From assembly GCA_027490955.1 (NCBI GenBank), contig JAIXXB010000010.1, forward strand, positions 1 through 64,000: a stretch of DNA of 64,000 nucleotides, in the 5' to 3' direction. The translations under genes and the position numbers were made by a program. Shown piece after piece: positions 26,965-35,551 of the stretch; within the stretch, counting starts at the first letter, position 1, and each line of letters starts with the position of its first letter. Source of the stretch: Rhodobacter sp. GTDB taxonomy: Bacteria; Pseudomonadota; Alphaproteobacteria; Rhodobacterales; Rhodobacteraceae. Below the pieces are notes generated by a model. It saw nothing but the letters and a program-made list of their open reading frames with translations. It was not told the origin of the DNA and did no database searches.

Positions 26965-28932
26965 TTATTCCGCCGCCACAGGTGCGGCATCCACCAGCCC
27001 AACAATATCCATCATGATGCGGTTCAACTCGAAATCCTTGGGCGTATAAACGGCGGCGACACCTGCCGCGCGTAAGGCTGCTGCATCCTCTTCGGGGATG
27101 ATCCCGCCCACAATCAGCGGAATCTGGCCCAGCCCTTCATCACGCATTCGCGCCAAAACATCGCGCACCAATGGCAGGTGGCTGCCCGATAGAATCGACA
27201 GACCAATCACATGCGGTCGCTGCTGCGCCGCCGCTTCGATGATTTGTGCAGGTGTCAGGCGGATGCCTTCGTAATGAATCTCCATACCGCAATCGCGCGC
27301 CCGCGCGGCAATTTGCTCGGCCCCGTTGGAATGCCCATCAAGGCCCGGCTTGCCTACCAAAAATGACAGCGGGCGGCCCAGTTTTGCCGACACCGCCTGC
27401 ACCGCCTTGCGGATGGGCTCTAACCCTTCGGTGCGGTTGGATGGGGATTTGGACACGCCTGTCGGCGCGCGGTATTCGCCAAAGGCACTGCGGGCAACAG
27501 CGGCCCATTCGCCCGTGGTCACCCCCTCCTTGGCCGCCGCAATTGATGCTGGCATGATGTTTTCCCCCGACAGGGCAGCATTGTGCAGCGCCTTGAGCGC
27601 GGACTTCACCGCGCCGTCATTGCGCGCCGTTCGCCATGCGGCGAGCCGCGCAATCTGGTCAGCCTCGGCGGTTGGGTCTGATTGCATGATCGACCCATCC
27701 CCTGCCGTCAGCGGGCTGTCTTCCCCCTTTTGCCAGCGGTTCACGCCCACAACCACTGTCTCGCCCGATTCAACACGCGCAAGGCGTTCAGCATTGCTGT
27801 CGACCAAACGGCCCTTCATATAGGCAATGGCCGCGACTGCACCGCCCATAGCGTCAATCCGCGCCAATTCTTCGCGCGCGCCAGCGGCCAATTCCGCCAC
27901 TTTGCGATCAATCGCAGGGTTGCCATCGAACAGATCGTCATATTCCAAAAGGTCGGTCTCATAGGCCAACACCTGCTGCATCCGCAGCGACCATTGCTGA
28001 TCCCATGGGCGCGGCAGGCCCAGCGCCTCGTTCCATGCGGGCAGTTGCACGGCGCGGGCGCGGGCATTTTTTGAAAGAGTCACCGCCAACATTTCTATCA
28101 AAATGCGGTAGACGTTGTTTTCGGGCTGCTGCTCGGTCAGGCCCAATGAATTCACCTGCACGCCATAGCGAAAGCGGCGATACTTCGCCTCGGTGATGCC
28201 ATAGCGTGTTTCGCAAATCTCATCCCACAGATGGACAAAGGCGCGCATTTTGCACAGTTCGGTCACAAACCTGATGCCCGCATTCACGAAAAACGAAATC
28301 CGCCCCACCATCGCAGGGAAATCATTGGGCGAGACTTTGCCGCGCAGATCGTCCAGCACGGCCACAGCCGTCGCCAGCGCAAAGGCCAGTTCCTGCTCGG
28401 GCGTCGCTCCCGCCTCTTGCAGGTGATAGCTGCAAATGTTCATCGGGTTCCATTTGGGCAAATGGGTTTGGGTATAGGCTGCCACATCGGTGATCATCCG
28501 CAGGCTGGGTTTTGGCGGAAAAATATAGGTGCCGCGCGAAAGATATTCTTTAATCAGATCATTCTGCACAGTTCCTTGCAGGCTGGACACATCTGCGCCC
28601 TGCTCCTCGGCCACAGCAATATACAGCGCCAGCAGCCACGGCGCCGTGGCGTTGATCGTCATCGACGTGTTCATTTGCTGCAAAGGGATGCCGTCAAACA
28701 GCGCGCGCATATCGCCCAAATGGCAAATCGGCACGCCAACTTTGCCCACCTCGCCACGCGCAAGTTCGTGGTCCGAATCATAGCCCGTCTGCGTCGGCAG
28801 ATCGAAGGCAACCGAAAGCCCTGTCTGCCCCTTGGCCAGATTGGTGCGATATAAGTTATTGGATGCTGCAGCCGTAGAATGGCCCGCATAGGTGCGAAAT
28901 AGCCAAGGTTGGTCTTTGGGCGTGTCAGTCAT
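26965..28932 (-). CDS. ecm: Ethylmalonyl-CoA mutase (MeaA-type, cobalamin-dependent)
   Basis: 655 residues. Coenzyme B12 mutase that turns (2R)-ethylmalonyl-CoA into methylsuccinyl-CoA in the ethylmalonyl-CoA pathway for acetyl-CoA assimilation. The substrate barrel carries RTYAGHSTA and TVQNDLIKEY; the C-terminal B12 domain has the DxHxxG motif in GLDGHSNG. Single-chain length near 660 and the RTYAGHST segment (lacking the longer N-terminus of methylmalonyl-CoA mutase) point to MeaA/Ecm rather than Mcm, and ccr is only 1.6 kb away. The start at 28932 follows AAAGG by eight bases. Confidence 0.9.
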   Translation of the reverse strand: MTDTPKDQPWLFRTYAGHSTAAASNNLYRTNLAKGQTGLSVAFDLPTQTGYDSDHELARGEVGKVGVPICHLGDMRALFDGIPLQQMNTSMTINATAPWLLALYIAVAEEQGADVSSLQGTVQNDLIKEYLSRGTYIFPPKPSLRMITDVAAYTQTHLPKWNPMNICSYHLQEAGATPEQELAFALATAVAVLDDLRGKVSPNDFPAMVGRISFFVNAGIRFVTELCKMRAFVHLWDEICETRYGITEAKYRRFRYGVQVNSLGLTEQQPENNVYRILIEMLAVTLSKNARARAVQLPAWNEALGLPRPWDQQWSLRMQQVLAYETDLLEYDDLFDGNPAIDRKVAELAAGAREELARIDAMGGAVAAIAYMKGRLVDSNAERLARVESGETVVVGVNRWQKGEDSPLTAGDGSIMQSDPTAEADQIARLAAWRTARNDGAVKSALKALHNAALSGENIMPASIAAAKEGVTTGEWAAVARSAFGEYRAPTGVSKSPSNRTEGLEPIRKAVQAVSAKLGRPLSFLVGKPGLDGHSNGAEQIAARARDCGMEIHYEGIRLTPAQIIEAAAQQRPHVIGLSILSGSHLPLVRDVLARMRDEGLGQIPLIVGGIIPEEDAAALRAAGVAAVYTPKDFELNRIMMDIVGLVDAAPVAAE

Positions 28933-29060
28933 GGCGCGGCCTTTGGGCAATTTAATTTCGCTATCGGATCAATAAGCGCAATTTTCGATCCATGTCAATC
29001 GCTGCGCTGCGGCGATGGCGGGGACTTTACCACCGCCCCATTTCCTGCCAGCCTGACCGA

Positions 29061-30404
29061 ATGTTTACGCCCGTGACCGTTCCGCTTTGGCTGGCCATAT
29101 TGATCGCGCTGTTTGCTGGCGTGACCTTTGCCTCGCATTTCTTGTTCCCCTCGGTGCGCTGGTTTTTCCGCCGCCGTTTTGAAAAAGCGGTCGCGCGCCT
29201 GAACGCCCGCCTTGATCGCCCGATCGAGCTGTTCAAACTGGCCCGCCGTCAAGATATGATCGCGCGGCTTTTATACGAGCCGCGTGTGCTGGAAGCCGTG
29301 GGCGAACACGCCCGCGCGATGAACATCCCAGGCAATGTCGCCTTGCAAGAGGCCCGCCGCTATGCGCGCGAAATTGTGCCTGCTTTTTCGGCCACGCTGT
29401 ATTTCGGGTTTGCTATTCGCGCGGCGCGGCTGATCTCACGCGCCTTTTACTCGGTGCGGCTGGGCAAACTGGATGCCTCGCTGAAAAGCATAAATCCAAA
29501 AGATACTGTGGTGTTTGTCATCAATCATCGCAGCAATATGGATTATGTGCTGGTCACATGGCTGGCAGCCCAGCGCACCAACCTGTCCTATGCTGTGGGT
29601 GAATGGGCGCGCATTTGGCCGTTTTCGCGTCTGATCCGCGCGATGGGGGCCTATTTTATTCGCCGAACGGCGCGCAACACGCTGTATCGTCGGGTGCTTG
29701 CCCGCTATGTCCAAATGGCAACGGCCGAGGGCACCACGCAGGCGATTTTCCCCGAAGGGGGTCTATCGCTGTCTGGTGAAATTGGCGCAGCGAAGATGGG
29801 GCTTTTGTCCTATATCGCCGCAGCCGATATGCCGCAGGGCCGCGATGTGGTGTTCGTGCCAGTGGGTCTGGCCTATGACCGCGTGCTAGAGGACCGCATT
29901 TTGGTGCGCGCCCAATTGGCAGGAACGCGGCAGTTCAAGGCCAGCCTTGGCGAGGCCACCGCCTTTGCCGCACGCGTCGGCTGGCATATTCTGCGCCGCC
30001 GGTTTCGCGGTTTTGGTATGGCGGCGGCTGCCTTTGGCGCGCCAATTTCTTTGCGTGACCATAAAGGCGGGATCGAAGAGTTGGGCGCAAAACTGATGGC
30101 TGCCATCGCAGATGTTGTGCCTGTTTTGCCCGTGCCCCTGATTGCGTCCCTGCTGCTGCGCGGCCCTCGGACAGAAGATGCGCTTTTGGAAATGGCCGCC
30201 GCCACCATTGCTGATTTAACCAAGCGGGGCGCTGTTTTGAAATTGCCAAAGATGGAATTGCTGCTGGCTTCAGGCCTGCGCCCCCTGATCGCGCGGGGCA
30301 TTGTTGCGCCTGATTTAACCCCCATCGACACCCCACTTTTGCAGTTTTACGCCGCACCGATGCTGCACTGGCTGAATCAAATTGCCGCAACGCGGCAGAC
30401 ATAA
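29061..30404 (+). CDS. PlsB-like glycerol-3-phosphate/lysophosphatidate acyltransferase
   Basis: 447 residues. A membrane segment at about residues 5-27 precedes a PlsC-type acyltransferase domain with NHRSNMDY (the H-x4-D catalytic motif) and IFPEGGLSLSGE (the phosphate-binding FPEG). Length and the extra C-terminal domain resemble PlsB-related enzymes rather than the 250-residue PlsC. Probably esterifies glycerol-3-phosphate or a lysolipid at the inner membrane. Divergent from ecm with 128 bases between, and followed by ccr after 103 bases. A link to the ethylmalonyl pathway is not evident. Confidence 0.85.
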   Translation: MFTPVTVPLWLAILIALFAGVTFASHFLFPSVRWFFRRRFEKAVARLNARLDRPIELFKLARRQDMIARLLYEPRVLEAVGEHARAMNIPGNVALQEARRYAREIVPAFSATLYFGFAIRAARLISRAFYSVRLGKLDASLKSINPKDTVVFVINHRSNMDYVLVTWLAAQRTNLSYAVGEWARIWPFSRLIRAMGAYFIRRTARNTLYRRVLARYVQMATAEGTTQAIFPEGGLSLSGEIGAAKMGLLSYIAAADMPQGRDVVFVPVGLAYDRVLEDRILVRAQLAGTRQFKASLGEATAFAARVGWHILRRRFRGFGMAAAAFGAPISLRDHKGGIEELGAKLMAAIADVVPVLPVPLIASLLLRGPRTEDALLEMAAATIADLTKRGAVLKLPKMELLLASGLRPLIARGIVAPDLTPIDTPLLQFYAAPMLHWLNQIAATRQT

Positions 30405-30507
30405 AATTACAAAAATATCGTTTTTTGGGTTGCATTATTGCGCAGCGGCTGTGTAAATGCCGCGCAAGCGCCTGATTCTGCGGCGCAGCACTTTGCTGGA
30501 GACGATG

Positions 30508-31791
30508 ATGGCCCTAGACACCGCCCCCCAATATGCGGCCCCAATCAAAGACCTTTATGACATTGGCGAAATGCCCCCTATGGGCCATGTCCCTGCCAAA
30601 ATGTACGCATGGTCGATCCGCCGCGAGCGCCATGGCGAGCCGAACACCGCCATGCAGATCGAAGTGGTCGATGTGTGGAAAATCGACAGCCATGAAGTGC
30701 TGGTTTTGGTCATGGCGGCTGGGGTGAATTACAACGGGGTCTGGGCCTGCCTTGGCGAGCCTGTCAGCGTGTTTGACGGCCATAAGCAGCCCTATGCGGT
30801 GCTTGGCTCGGATGCGGCGGGCATCGTTTGGGCGGTGGGTGACAAGGTCAAACGCTGGAAAGTGGGCGATGAGGTGGTCATCCACTGCAACCAAGATGAT
30901 GGCGATGACGAAGATTGCAATGGCGGCGATCCGATGTATTCGCCCAGCCAGCGCATTTGGGGCTATGAAACCCATGATGGCAGCTTTGCCCAGTTCACCC
31001 GCGTGCAAGCCCAGCAACTTATGCCCCGCCCGCGCCATCTGACGTGGGAGGAATCGGCCTGTTATACCCTAACCCTTGCCACGGCCTATCGCATGCTGTT
31101 CGGCCATGAACCGCATGATCTGAAACCGGGGCAAAATGTGCTGGTCTGGGGCGCGTCAGGCGGGCTTGGATCCTATGCAATCCAGTTGATCAACACCGCT
31201 GGGGGCAATGCCATTGGTGTGATTTCCGATGAGGATAAGCGCGATTTCGTAATGGGTTTGGGCGCGAAAGGCGTGATCAATCGCAAAGACTTTACCTGTT
31301 GGGGGCAAATGCCCGCCGTCAACACGCCCGCTTATAATGACTGGCTGAAAGAGGCGCGCCGTTTTGGCAAGGCGATTTGGGATATCACGGGGAAGGGCGT
31401 GAATGTGGATATCGTCTTTGAACATCCAGGCGAGGCGACCTTTCCTGTCTCGTCCCTTGTTTGCAAAAAGGGCGGTATGGTGGTGATCTGTGCGGGCACG
31501 ACAGGGTTTAACTGCACCTTTGATGTGCGCTATATGTGGATGCATCAAAAACGCCTGCAAGGCAGCCATTTTGCCCATTTGAAACAGGCCGCCGCCGCTA
31601 ATAAGCTGATGATCGAACGCCGCCTTGATCCGTGCATGTCCGAGGTGTTTCCTTGGGCCGATATCCCCGCCGCGCATATGCTGATGCGCCATAATAAACA
31701 TAAGCCGGGCAACATGGCGGTGCTGGTGCAGGCGCCGCGCACAGGTCTGCGCACCTTTGACGATACGCTAGATGCTTCGCGCAGCCGCTAA
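30508..31791 (+). CDS. ccr: Crotonyl-CoA carboxylase/reductase
   Basis: 427 residues. Medium-chain dehydrogenase-fold enzyme that reductively carboxylates crotonyl-CoA with NADPH to (2S)-ethylmalonyl-CoA, the signature step of the ethylmalonyl-CoA pathway. Nearly every block known from Rhodobacter Ccr is present: YDIGEMPPMGHVP, RRERHGEPNTAMQIEV, HCNQDDGDDEDCNGGDP, VLVWGASGGLGSYAIQL, VFEHPGEATFPVSS and RYMWMHQKRLQGSHFAHLKQ. The ATG at 30508 follows GGAG by six bases. A strong intrinsic terminator lies 20 bases after its stop. Confidence 0.98.
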   Translation: MALDTAPQYAAPIKDLYDIGEMPPMGHVPAKMYAWSIRRERHGEPNTAMQIEVVDVWKIDSHEVLVLVMAAGVNYNGVWACLGEPVSVFDGHKQPYAVLGSDAAGIVWAVGDKVKRWKVGDEVVIHCNQDDGDDEDCNGGDPMYSPSQRIWGYETHDGSFAQFTRVQAQQLMPRPRHLTWEESACYTLTLATAYRMLFGHEPHDLKPGQNVLVWGASGGLGSYAIQLINTAGGNAIGVISDEDKRDFVMGLGAKGVINRKDFTCWGQMPAVNTPAYNDWLKEARRFGKAIWDITGKGVNVDIVFEHPGEATFPVSSLVCKKGGMVVICAGTTGFNCTFDVRYMWMHQKRLQGSHFAHLKQAAAANKLMIERRLDPCMSEVFPWADIPAAHMLMRHNKHKPGNMAVLVQAPRTGLRTFDDTLDASRSR

Positions 31792-31810
31792 GGCGCAGCG
31801 AAAACGGCGC

Positions 31811-31838
31811 AAAAGCCAGCCGATTGTGGCTGGCTTTT
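31811..31838 (+). terminator. Rho-independent terminator after ccr
   Basis: Perfect 11-bp stem AAAAGCCAGCC/GGCTGGCTTTT (31811-31821 and 31828-31838) with a 6-nt loop GATTGT, ending in four T. It lies 20 bases after the ccr stop codon and also has an A-run on the left, so it may work in both directions. Confidence 0.9.
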
Positions 31839-31849
31839 CTATTTGCGCA

Positions 31850-31876
31850 AAACTGTATTCAAATTTGATACAGTTT
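31850..31876. promoter_or_regulatory. 27-nt nested palindrome, possible operator or second terminator
   Basis: Arms AAACTGTAT (31850-31858) and ATACAGTTT (31868-31876) are perfectly complementary; the nine bases between contain a further palindrome, CAAATTTG. It begins 12 bases after the ccr terminator and ends 79 bases before the next gene. The sequence is much more AT-rich than its surroundings. CTGTAT/ATACAG recalls enterobacterial LexA half-sites but the spacing (9) is wrong and alphaproteobacterial LexA uses another box, so the regulator is unknown. Confidence 0.45.
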
Positions 31877-31954
31877 GTTTCCATTCGCATAGATACCGCG
31901 CTCCAGCTTTAGGCCCTATGCTGCTTGCAGTTGATTTATCAGTGCGGGTGTCAC

Positions 31955-32125
31955 ATGCGCCACGATTGGATTTTTGACGTGTTGACCGATCTGCGCAGCT
32001 ACGCCGAAAAAAATAACTTGCCCGCAATTGCGCAGCAGGCAGAAATCGCGCTGGAAGTGGCGCGCAAAGAACTGACAGAAAAGACAAAATCCGAACAGGC
32101 AGGCGAAGACCAGACGCAAAACTGA
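31955..32125 (+). CDS. Small conserved hypothetical protein
   Basis: 56 residues, mostly helical: MRHDWIFDVLTDLRSYAEKNNLPAIA at the start and a charged tail. Short proteins beginning M-R-x-D-W-I-x-D-V-L-x-D-L-R are, to my recollection, common in Rhodobacteraceae with no known function. The start at 31955 is chosen because the conserved part begins there; the ribosome binding site is weak. The helicase gene starts 43 bases after its stop, so the two may be co-transcribed. Confidence 0.6.
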   Translation: MRHDWIFDVLTDLRSYAEKNNLPAIAQQAEIALEVARKELTEKTKSEQAGEDQTQN

Positions 32126-32168
32126 TCGGGCATCTGTGCAATCTCTGCGCGCTGCGTTATGCAGGGGA

Positions 32169-33710
32169 ATGTCCCTGCCAGCCCTGACCTTTTCCGATGA
32201 CCAAGCCGAAGCGTTCGACCGCGTTGCGGCTGAAATGCTTGTCCATGGTGTCGATTTGGAAAACAGCGCCCTGACGCCGCGCGCCGAAGGTCAGGCTTCG
32301 GTGCTGGCGGTGGTCGGCAAGGCAGGTTCGGGAAAAACCATGCTGCTTGCCGCATTGTTTCGTGCGCTGGTCGCGGCAGGGGTTGATCTGGTGTCTGGCG
32401 ACTATGAACCCAAACGCCGCAAAGATCGCCGCACGCTGGCAATTTTGGCCCCCACGAACAAGGCAGCCTCGGTGCTCCGCCTGCGCGGTGTGCCTGCCAC
32501 GACCATTCACCGCATTTTATACACCCCGATCTACGATCCGCAGTACGAGAAAATTGCCGAATGGCTGACAGGCACCTCTCCTCGCCCTGTGGTGGAAGGG
32601 CTGACAGATTTGGCCTTAGATCGCGCCCATGCCTTTTATGCCCAAGTCCCCTCGATCCCCGGTGCGCTGGCAGCCGCTGGCCTGCGCGGATCAGATTTCA
32701 TCAAAGGCTGGAAGCGCCGCGAAGAACCGCTGGACATTGGTTTTGTCGACGAATCCTCGATGCTGGACGAACGCCAGCTTGATGACCTGCGCGAGATTTT
32801 CCCCTCGCTCGTCTTGTTTGGTGATCCTGCCCAACTTGCCCCCGTGGGCCTGTCGGGCGAGATGGTGTTTGACCGCCTTGGCCAAGGGCGCAAATTGACG
32901 CTGTCGCGCATCCACCGCCAAGCAGAGGGCAATCCAATTCTTGATCTGGCCCATGCTTTGGGCAACCCAGATCTCAGCTTTGACACCTTTGAGCGCATGG
33001 TCGAAAAAGCTGCTGGCCATGACCCGCGTGTTTTGGTCAGTGAAAGGGTGGATGCCACGTTGATGGCGCGCAGCCCTGTGTTGGTCTGGCGCAATGCCAC
33101 GCGTATTCGGTTGATCCATGCCTTTCGCGCGGCCTACGGCGCGCCTGAAACGCAATTGCTTGCGGGCGAGCCGTTGATTTGCGACGGCATTGAATTGCCG
33201 CTAAAGCATCGCAAAAAGCGCATCGACCTAGAGGCGCGGGGCCTGATCAAAGGCGCGCAAGTGATCTACCTTGGCCCCGGCAATCGCGAAGGATTTGCCC
33301 GCCTGCATGTGGTGGGGGCAGAAGATCCACAAGTTTCTGCGGCATCCATCATCAAAATCGAAAAACCAGACGAAGAGGAACCCTTTATTCCCTCTGCTGC
33401 CACAATGGGTGCAGCCTTTTTGCATGGCGCGGCGGTGACCATTCACAAGGCGCAGGGCAGTCAATGGGACACAGTGCAGGTCTTTGCCCCCGATCTTTTT
33501 GCCGCCGCCCAATCTGGCCGCAGCGAGGCGCGCGTTGCCCTGTGGAAGCGCCTTGCCTATGTCGCCATCACCCGCGCGCAAAACCAGTTGATTTGGGTGA
33601 CGCGCAACCGCCTTGCCCTACCCAAAGACCCGCTGTCGGTGGATGATCTGCGCGCCGCCCCCGCTGCGCCGCTGACGCTAGACAACCCATCGCCGCAAGA
33701 CCCCAACTAA
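32169..33710 (+). CDS. ATP-dependent RecD/UvrD-like DNA helicase
   Basis: 513 residues. Superfamily 1 helicase: Walker A GKAGSGKT (about residues 50-57), APTNKAA motif Ia, Walker B VDESSML, GDPAQLAPV motif III, and late motifs ITIHKAQGSQWDTV-like and YVAITRAQNQL. This is the RecD-like/Pif1-type architecture with a C-terminal UvrD_C_2 domain, present in many alphaproteobacteria outside RecBCD. Start at 32169 is tentative; an in-frame GTG at 32136 is possible. Role probably in replication or repair; no partner genes are next to it. Confidence 0.92.
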   Translation: MSLPALTFSDDQAEAFDRVAAEMLVHGVDLENSALTPRAEGQASVLAVVGKAGSGKTMLLAALFRALVAAGVDLVSGDYEPKRRKDRRTLAILAPTNKAASVLRLRGVPATTIHRILYTPIYDPQYEKIAEWLTGTSPRPVVEGLTDLALDRAHAFYAQVPSIPGALAAAGLRGSDFIKGWKRREEPLDIGFVDESSMLDERQLDDLREIFPSLVLFGDPAQLAPVGLSGEMVFDRLGQGRKLTLSRIHRQAEGNPILDLAHALGNPDLSFDTFERMVEKAAGHDPRVLVSERVDATLMARSPVLVWRNATRIRLIHAFRAAYGAPETQLLAGEPLICDGIELPLKHRKKRIDLEARGLIKGAQVIYLGPGNREGFARLHVVGAEDPQVSAASIIKIEKPDEEEPFIPSAATMGAAFLHGAAVTIHKAQGSQWDTVQVFAPDLFAAAQSGRSEARVALWKRLAYVAITRAQNQLIWVTRNRLALPKDPLSVDDLRAAPAAPLTLDNPSPQDPN

Positions 33711-33728
33711 CCCAAGAAAGAGGCCAAA

Positions 33729-33965
33729 ATGACCTGCGTTTTTGTTCAATTCCGCTGCACCCCCGGCAAAACCTATGATGTAGCGACCGCGATATATGAT
33801 CGCGAAGTGGTGTCGGAATTGTTTTCAACCAGTGGCGAGTTTGACCTGATCGCCAAGGTCTATATCCCCGATGGTGAAGATGTGGGCCATTACCTTAGCC
33901 AAAAACTGTTCGATATCGCGGGCATTCAGCGCACGCTGACGACGATGACTTTTCGCGCTTTTTGA
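33729..33965 (+). CDS. Stand-alone Lrp/AsnC ligand-binding (RAM) domain protein
   Basis: 78 residues, a single alpha/beta RAM domain without the usual helix-turn-helix: VFVQFRCTPGKTYDVATAI, SGEFDLIAKVYI and a final TLTTMTFRAF. Such SMRD proteins (stand-alone RAM domain) can bind amino acids and may assemble with full-length Lrp-type regulators. AAAGAGG precedes the ATG. It begins 18 bases after the helicase gene, likely the same transcript. Confidence 0.88.
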   Translation: MTCVFVQFRCTPGKTYDVATAIYDREVVSELFSTSGEFDLIAKVYIPDGEDVGHYLSQKLFDIAGIQRTLTTMTFRAF

Positions 33966-34007
33966 CTTTCATTCAGGCCCAAATATCCGCGCCGCAGGCA
34001 TCCGCCC

Positions 34008-34682
34008 TTAGCGCAAAATCGGCACGCTGGGCGCAGGGCGCGCGGTTGCCGCTTGCACAAAGGCGGTGATCTTCGCGGCATCCTTAACCCCCAGCGCAGA
34101 CTCGACCCCCGATGATACATCCACCTGCCGCGCATTGGTCAGCGCAATCGCTTGGGCTACGTTACTTGGGTTCAGTCCCCCTGCAAGCATCCAAGGGCGC
34201 AGCCAGCGCCGCTGCGCGACCAAACGCCAATCAAAGGCAAGCCCATTACCACCCGGAAGGGCGGCATCTTTGGGCGGTTTTGCGTCGATCAAAATCTGAT
34301 CCGCAACCAAGGAATATTCAAAGGCTGCGTCCAAGTCCCCTGCCTCGGCAATGCCGACCGCTTTCATCACGGGCAGCCCATAGCGCGCCCGTATCTCGGC
34401 CACCCGCGCCACGGTTTCATGGCCGTGCAGTTGCAGCATATCAAAGGGACAATCTGCCAAGAGCGCATCCAGAAAGGCGTCATCCGCATCGACCACAAGG
34501 GCGACTTTCGCCAACCCCTCAGGCGCGTTACGGGTCAATGCGCGTGCTTGGTCTATGCCCAAATGCCGCGGACTTTTTGCGAAAAACACAAAACCGCCAT
34601 AGGCGGCCCCTGCGTTTGCAGCCGCCTGCACATCAGGTGCACTGCGCAGCCCGCAAATTTTCACACGGATGTTGGCGCTCAT
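34008..34682 (-). CDS. trpF: Phosphoribosylanthranilate isomerase
   Basis: 224 residues. Third step of tryptophan biosynthesis: isomerises phosphoribosylanthranilate to the carboxyphenylamino-deoxyribulose phosphate. [12 protein letters not shown] at the N-terminus holds the catalytic Cys; LQLHGHE and the C-terminal [14 protein letters not shown] and VDVSSGVES (phosphate-binding) are diagnostic. Last gene of a rpsA-ihfB-lapA-trpF run, with 12 bases to lapA. The trpB gene that often follows is not here. Confidence 0.96.
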   Translation of the reverse strand: MSANIRVKICGLRSAPDVQAAANAGAAYGGFVFFAKSPRHLGIDQARALTRNAPEGLAKVALVVDADDAFLDALLADCPFDMLQLHGHETVARVAEIRARYGLPVMKAVGIAEAGDLDAAFEYSLVADQILIDAKPPKDAALPGGNGLAFDWRLVAQRRWLRPWMLAGGLNPSNVAQAIALTNARQVDVSSGVESALGVKDAAKITAFVQAATARPAPSVPILR

Positions 34683-34694
34683 GTTTTTATTACA

Positions 34695-35051
34695 TCACTT
34701 GGTTTTTGGCGCGTCCAAAATCGCCAGAACATCGTCTTTGGGCAAAGAGGTGGCATCGCGCATATGTGCCAATTCACGCTCTAGCTTGCTGACGGCCTTG
34801 CCTGATTGGCGGGCGGCGGCGCGGTGTTTATGTTCGCGTAGCCATTCCCACACAAAGCCAATCAAAAGCCCCGCAATGATGCTGGCAAAAATCACCAGAA
34901 ACATCGGCACTTCCAGCCCAAAGTTCAACCCAAGCAGCGCCGCAAAATCGGCGGGCAAAAGTTGCACCAATACAGGCGCGCGGTTGGCCATAGCCATCAA
35001 GACCAGCGCCAATGCCAAGAGAAATAGCAAAGCTAAGCGCAGATAGCGCAT
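34695..35051 (-). CDS. LapA-domain (DUF1049) inner-membrane protein
   Basis: 118 residues: two membrane segments (about 5-24 and 47-70) and a charged cytoplasmic helical tail (REHKHRAAARQSGKAVSKLERE). This is the LapA_dom/DUF1049 family related to LapA of the lipopolysaccharide assembly control system, although in alphaproteobacteria the role is not settled. Its place after ihfB and before trpF is a common one in Rhodobacterales. Confidence 0.85.
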   Translation of the reverse strand: MRYLRLALLFLLALALVLMAMANRAPVLVQLLPADFAALLGLNFGLEVPMFLVIFASIIAGLLIGFVWEWLREHKHRAAARQSGKAVSKLERELAHMRDATSLPKDDVLAILDAPKTK

Positions 35052-35079
35052 GGAATTTCCTTTGGCCTATGGCTTGGCA

Positions 35080-35361
35080 TTAAGCGCCGTTCAACCGATC
35101 TCGCAGCAGTTTGCCCGTTTTGAAAAACGGCACCTTTTTTGAATCGACCTTAACCGCCTCGCCTGTGCGCGGATTACGGCCCACGCGCGCATCGCGCGCC
35201 TTGACCGAAAACGCGCCAAAACCACGCAATTCCACGCGGTCACCTTTGGCCAGCGCATTGATAATTTCGTCAAAAACCGTGCTGACGATGCGCTCGACAT
35301 GGCGCTGCGTCAAAGTCGGATTTTCGTCGGCAATTTTTTGAACCAATTCTGATCTAATCAT
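35080..35361 (-). CDS. ihfB: Integration host factor beta subunit
   Basis: 93 residues, standard. HU/IHF-fold DNA-bending protein that works as a dimer with IhfA in recombination, replication and transcription. [18 protein letters not shown] at the start and the DNA arm [12 protein letters not shown]; the [11 protein letters not shown] block is conserved. The ATG at 35361 is preferred to upstream in-frame codons because it gives the universal N-terminus. It lies downstream of rpsA with the terminator hairpin at 35497-35531 between, so it likely has its own promoter in the 190-base gap as well. Confidence 0.97.
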   Translation of the reverse strand: MIRSELVQKIADENPTLTQRHVERIVSTVFDEIINALAKGDRVELRGFGAFSVKARDARVGRNPRTGEAVKVDSKKVPFFKTGKLLRDRLNGA

Positions 35362-35496
35362 ATCACCCATTCCCCGTTCTATTGAGCGAACACCACAGCT
35401 AACCCGTACCGCTGAAGGCAAAACACCCTCATCATGCGATAGCCTATCGCCAAAAAATCCTGCGCACAAATGAAAATGTTTGCACTGGTAATATGC

Positions 35497-35531
35497 AAAA
35501 GGGCCCCATCTTGCGATGAGGCCCCCTTTTT
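35497..35531 (-). terminator. Rho-independent terminator after rpsA
   Basis: Imperfect GC-rich hairpin (arms about 35497-35510 and 35515-35531, with GATG/CATC next to a TTGC-type loop and GGGCC/GGCCC) that ends in TTTT on the minus strand, about 20 bases after the rpsA stop codon. It also has a T-run on the plus strand. Confidence 0.75.
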
Positions 35532-35551
35532 CACAGTTTGCGAGGACGCGC

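Noticed and set aside
30438-30467. TTGCGC/GCGCAA hairpin in the ccr leader as an RNA switch
   Set aside because: The stem is broken by a bulge and no conserved motif is recognised; too weak to list.
31850-31876. LexA-type SOS box in the long palindrome
   Set aside because: CTGTAT and ATACAG are spaced by nine bases rather than four, and alphaproteobacterial LexA boxes have a different sequence.
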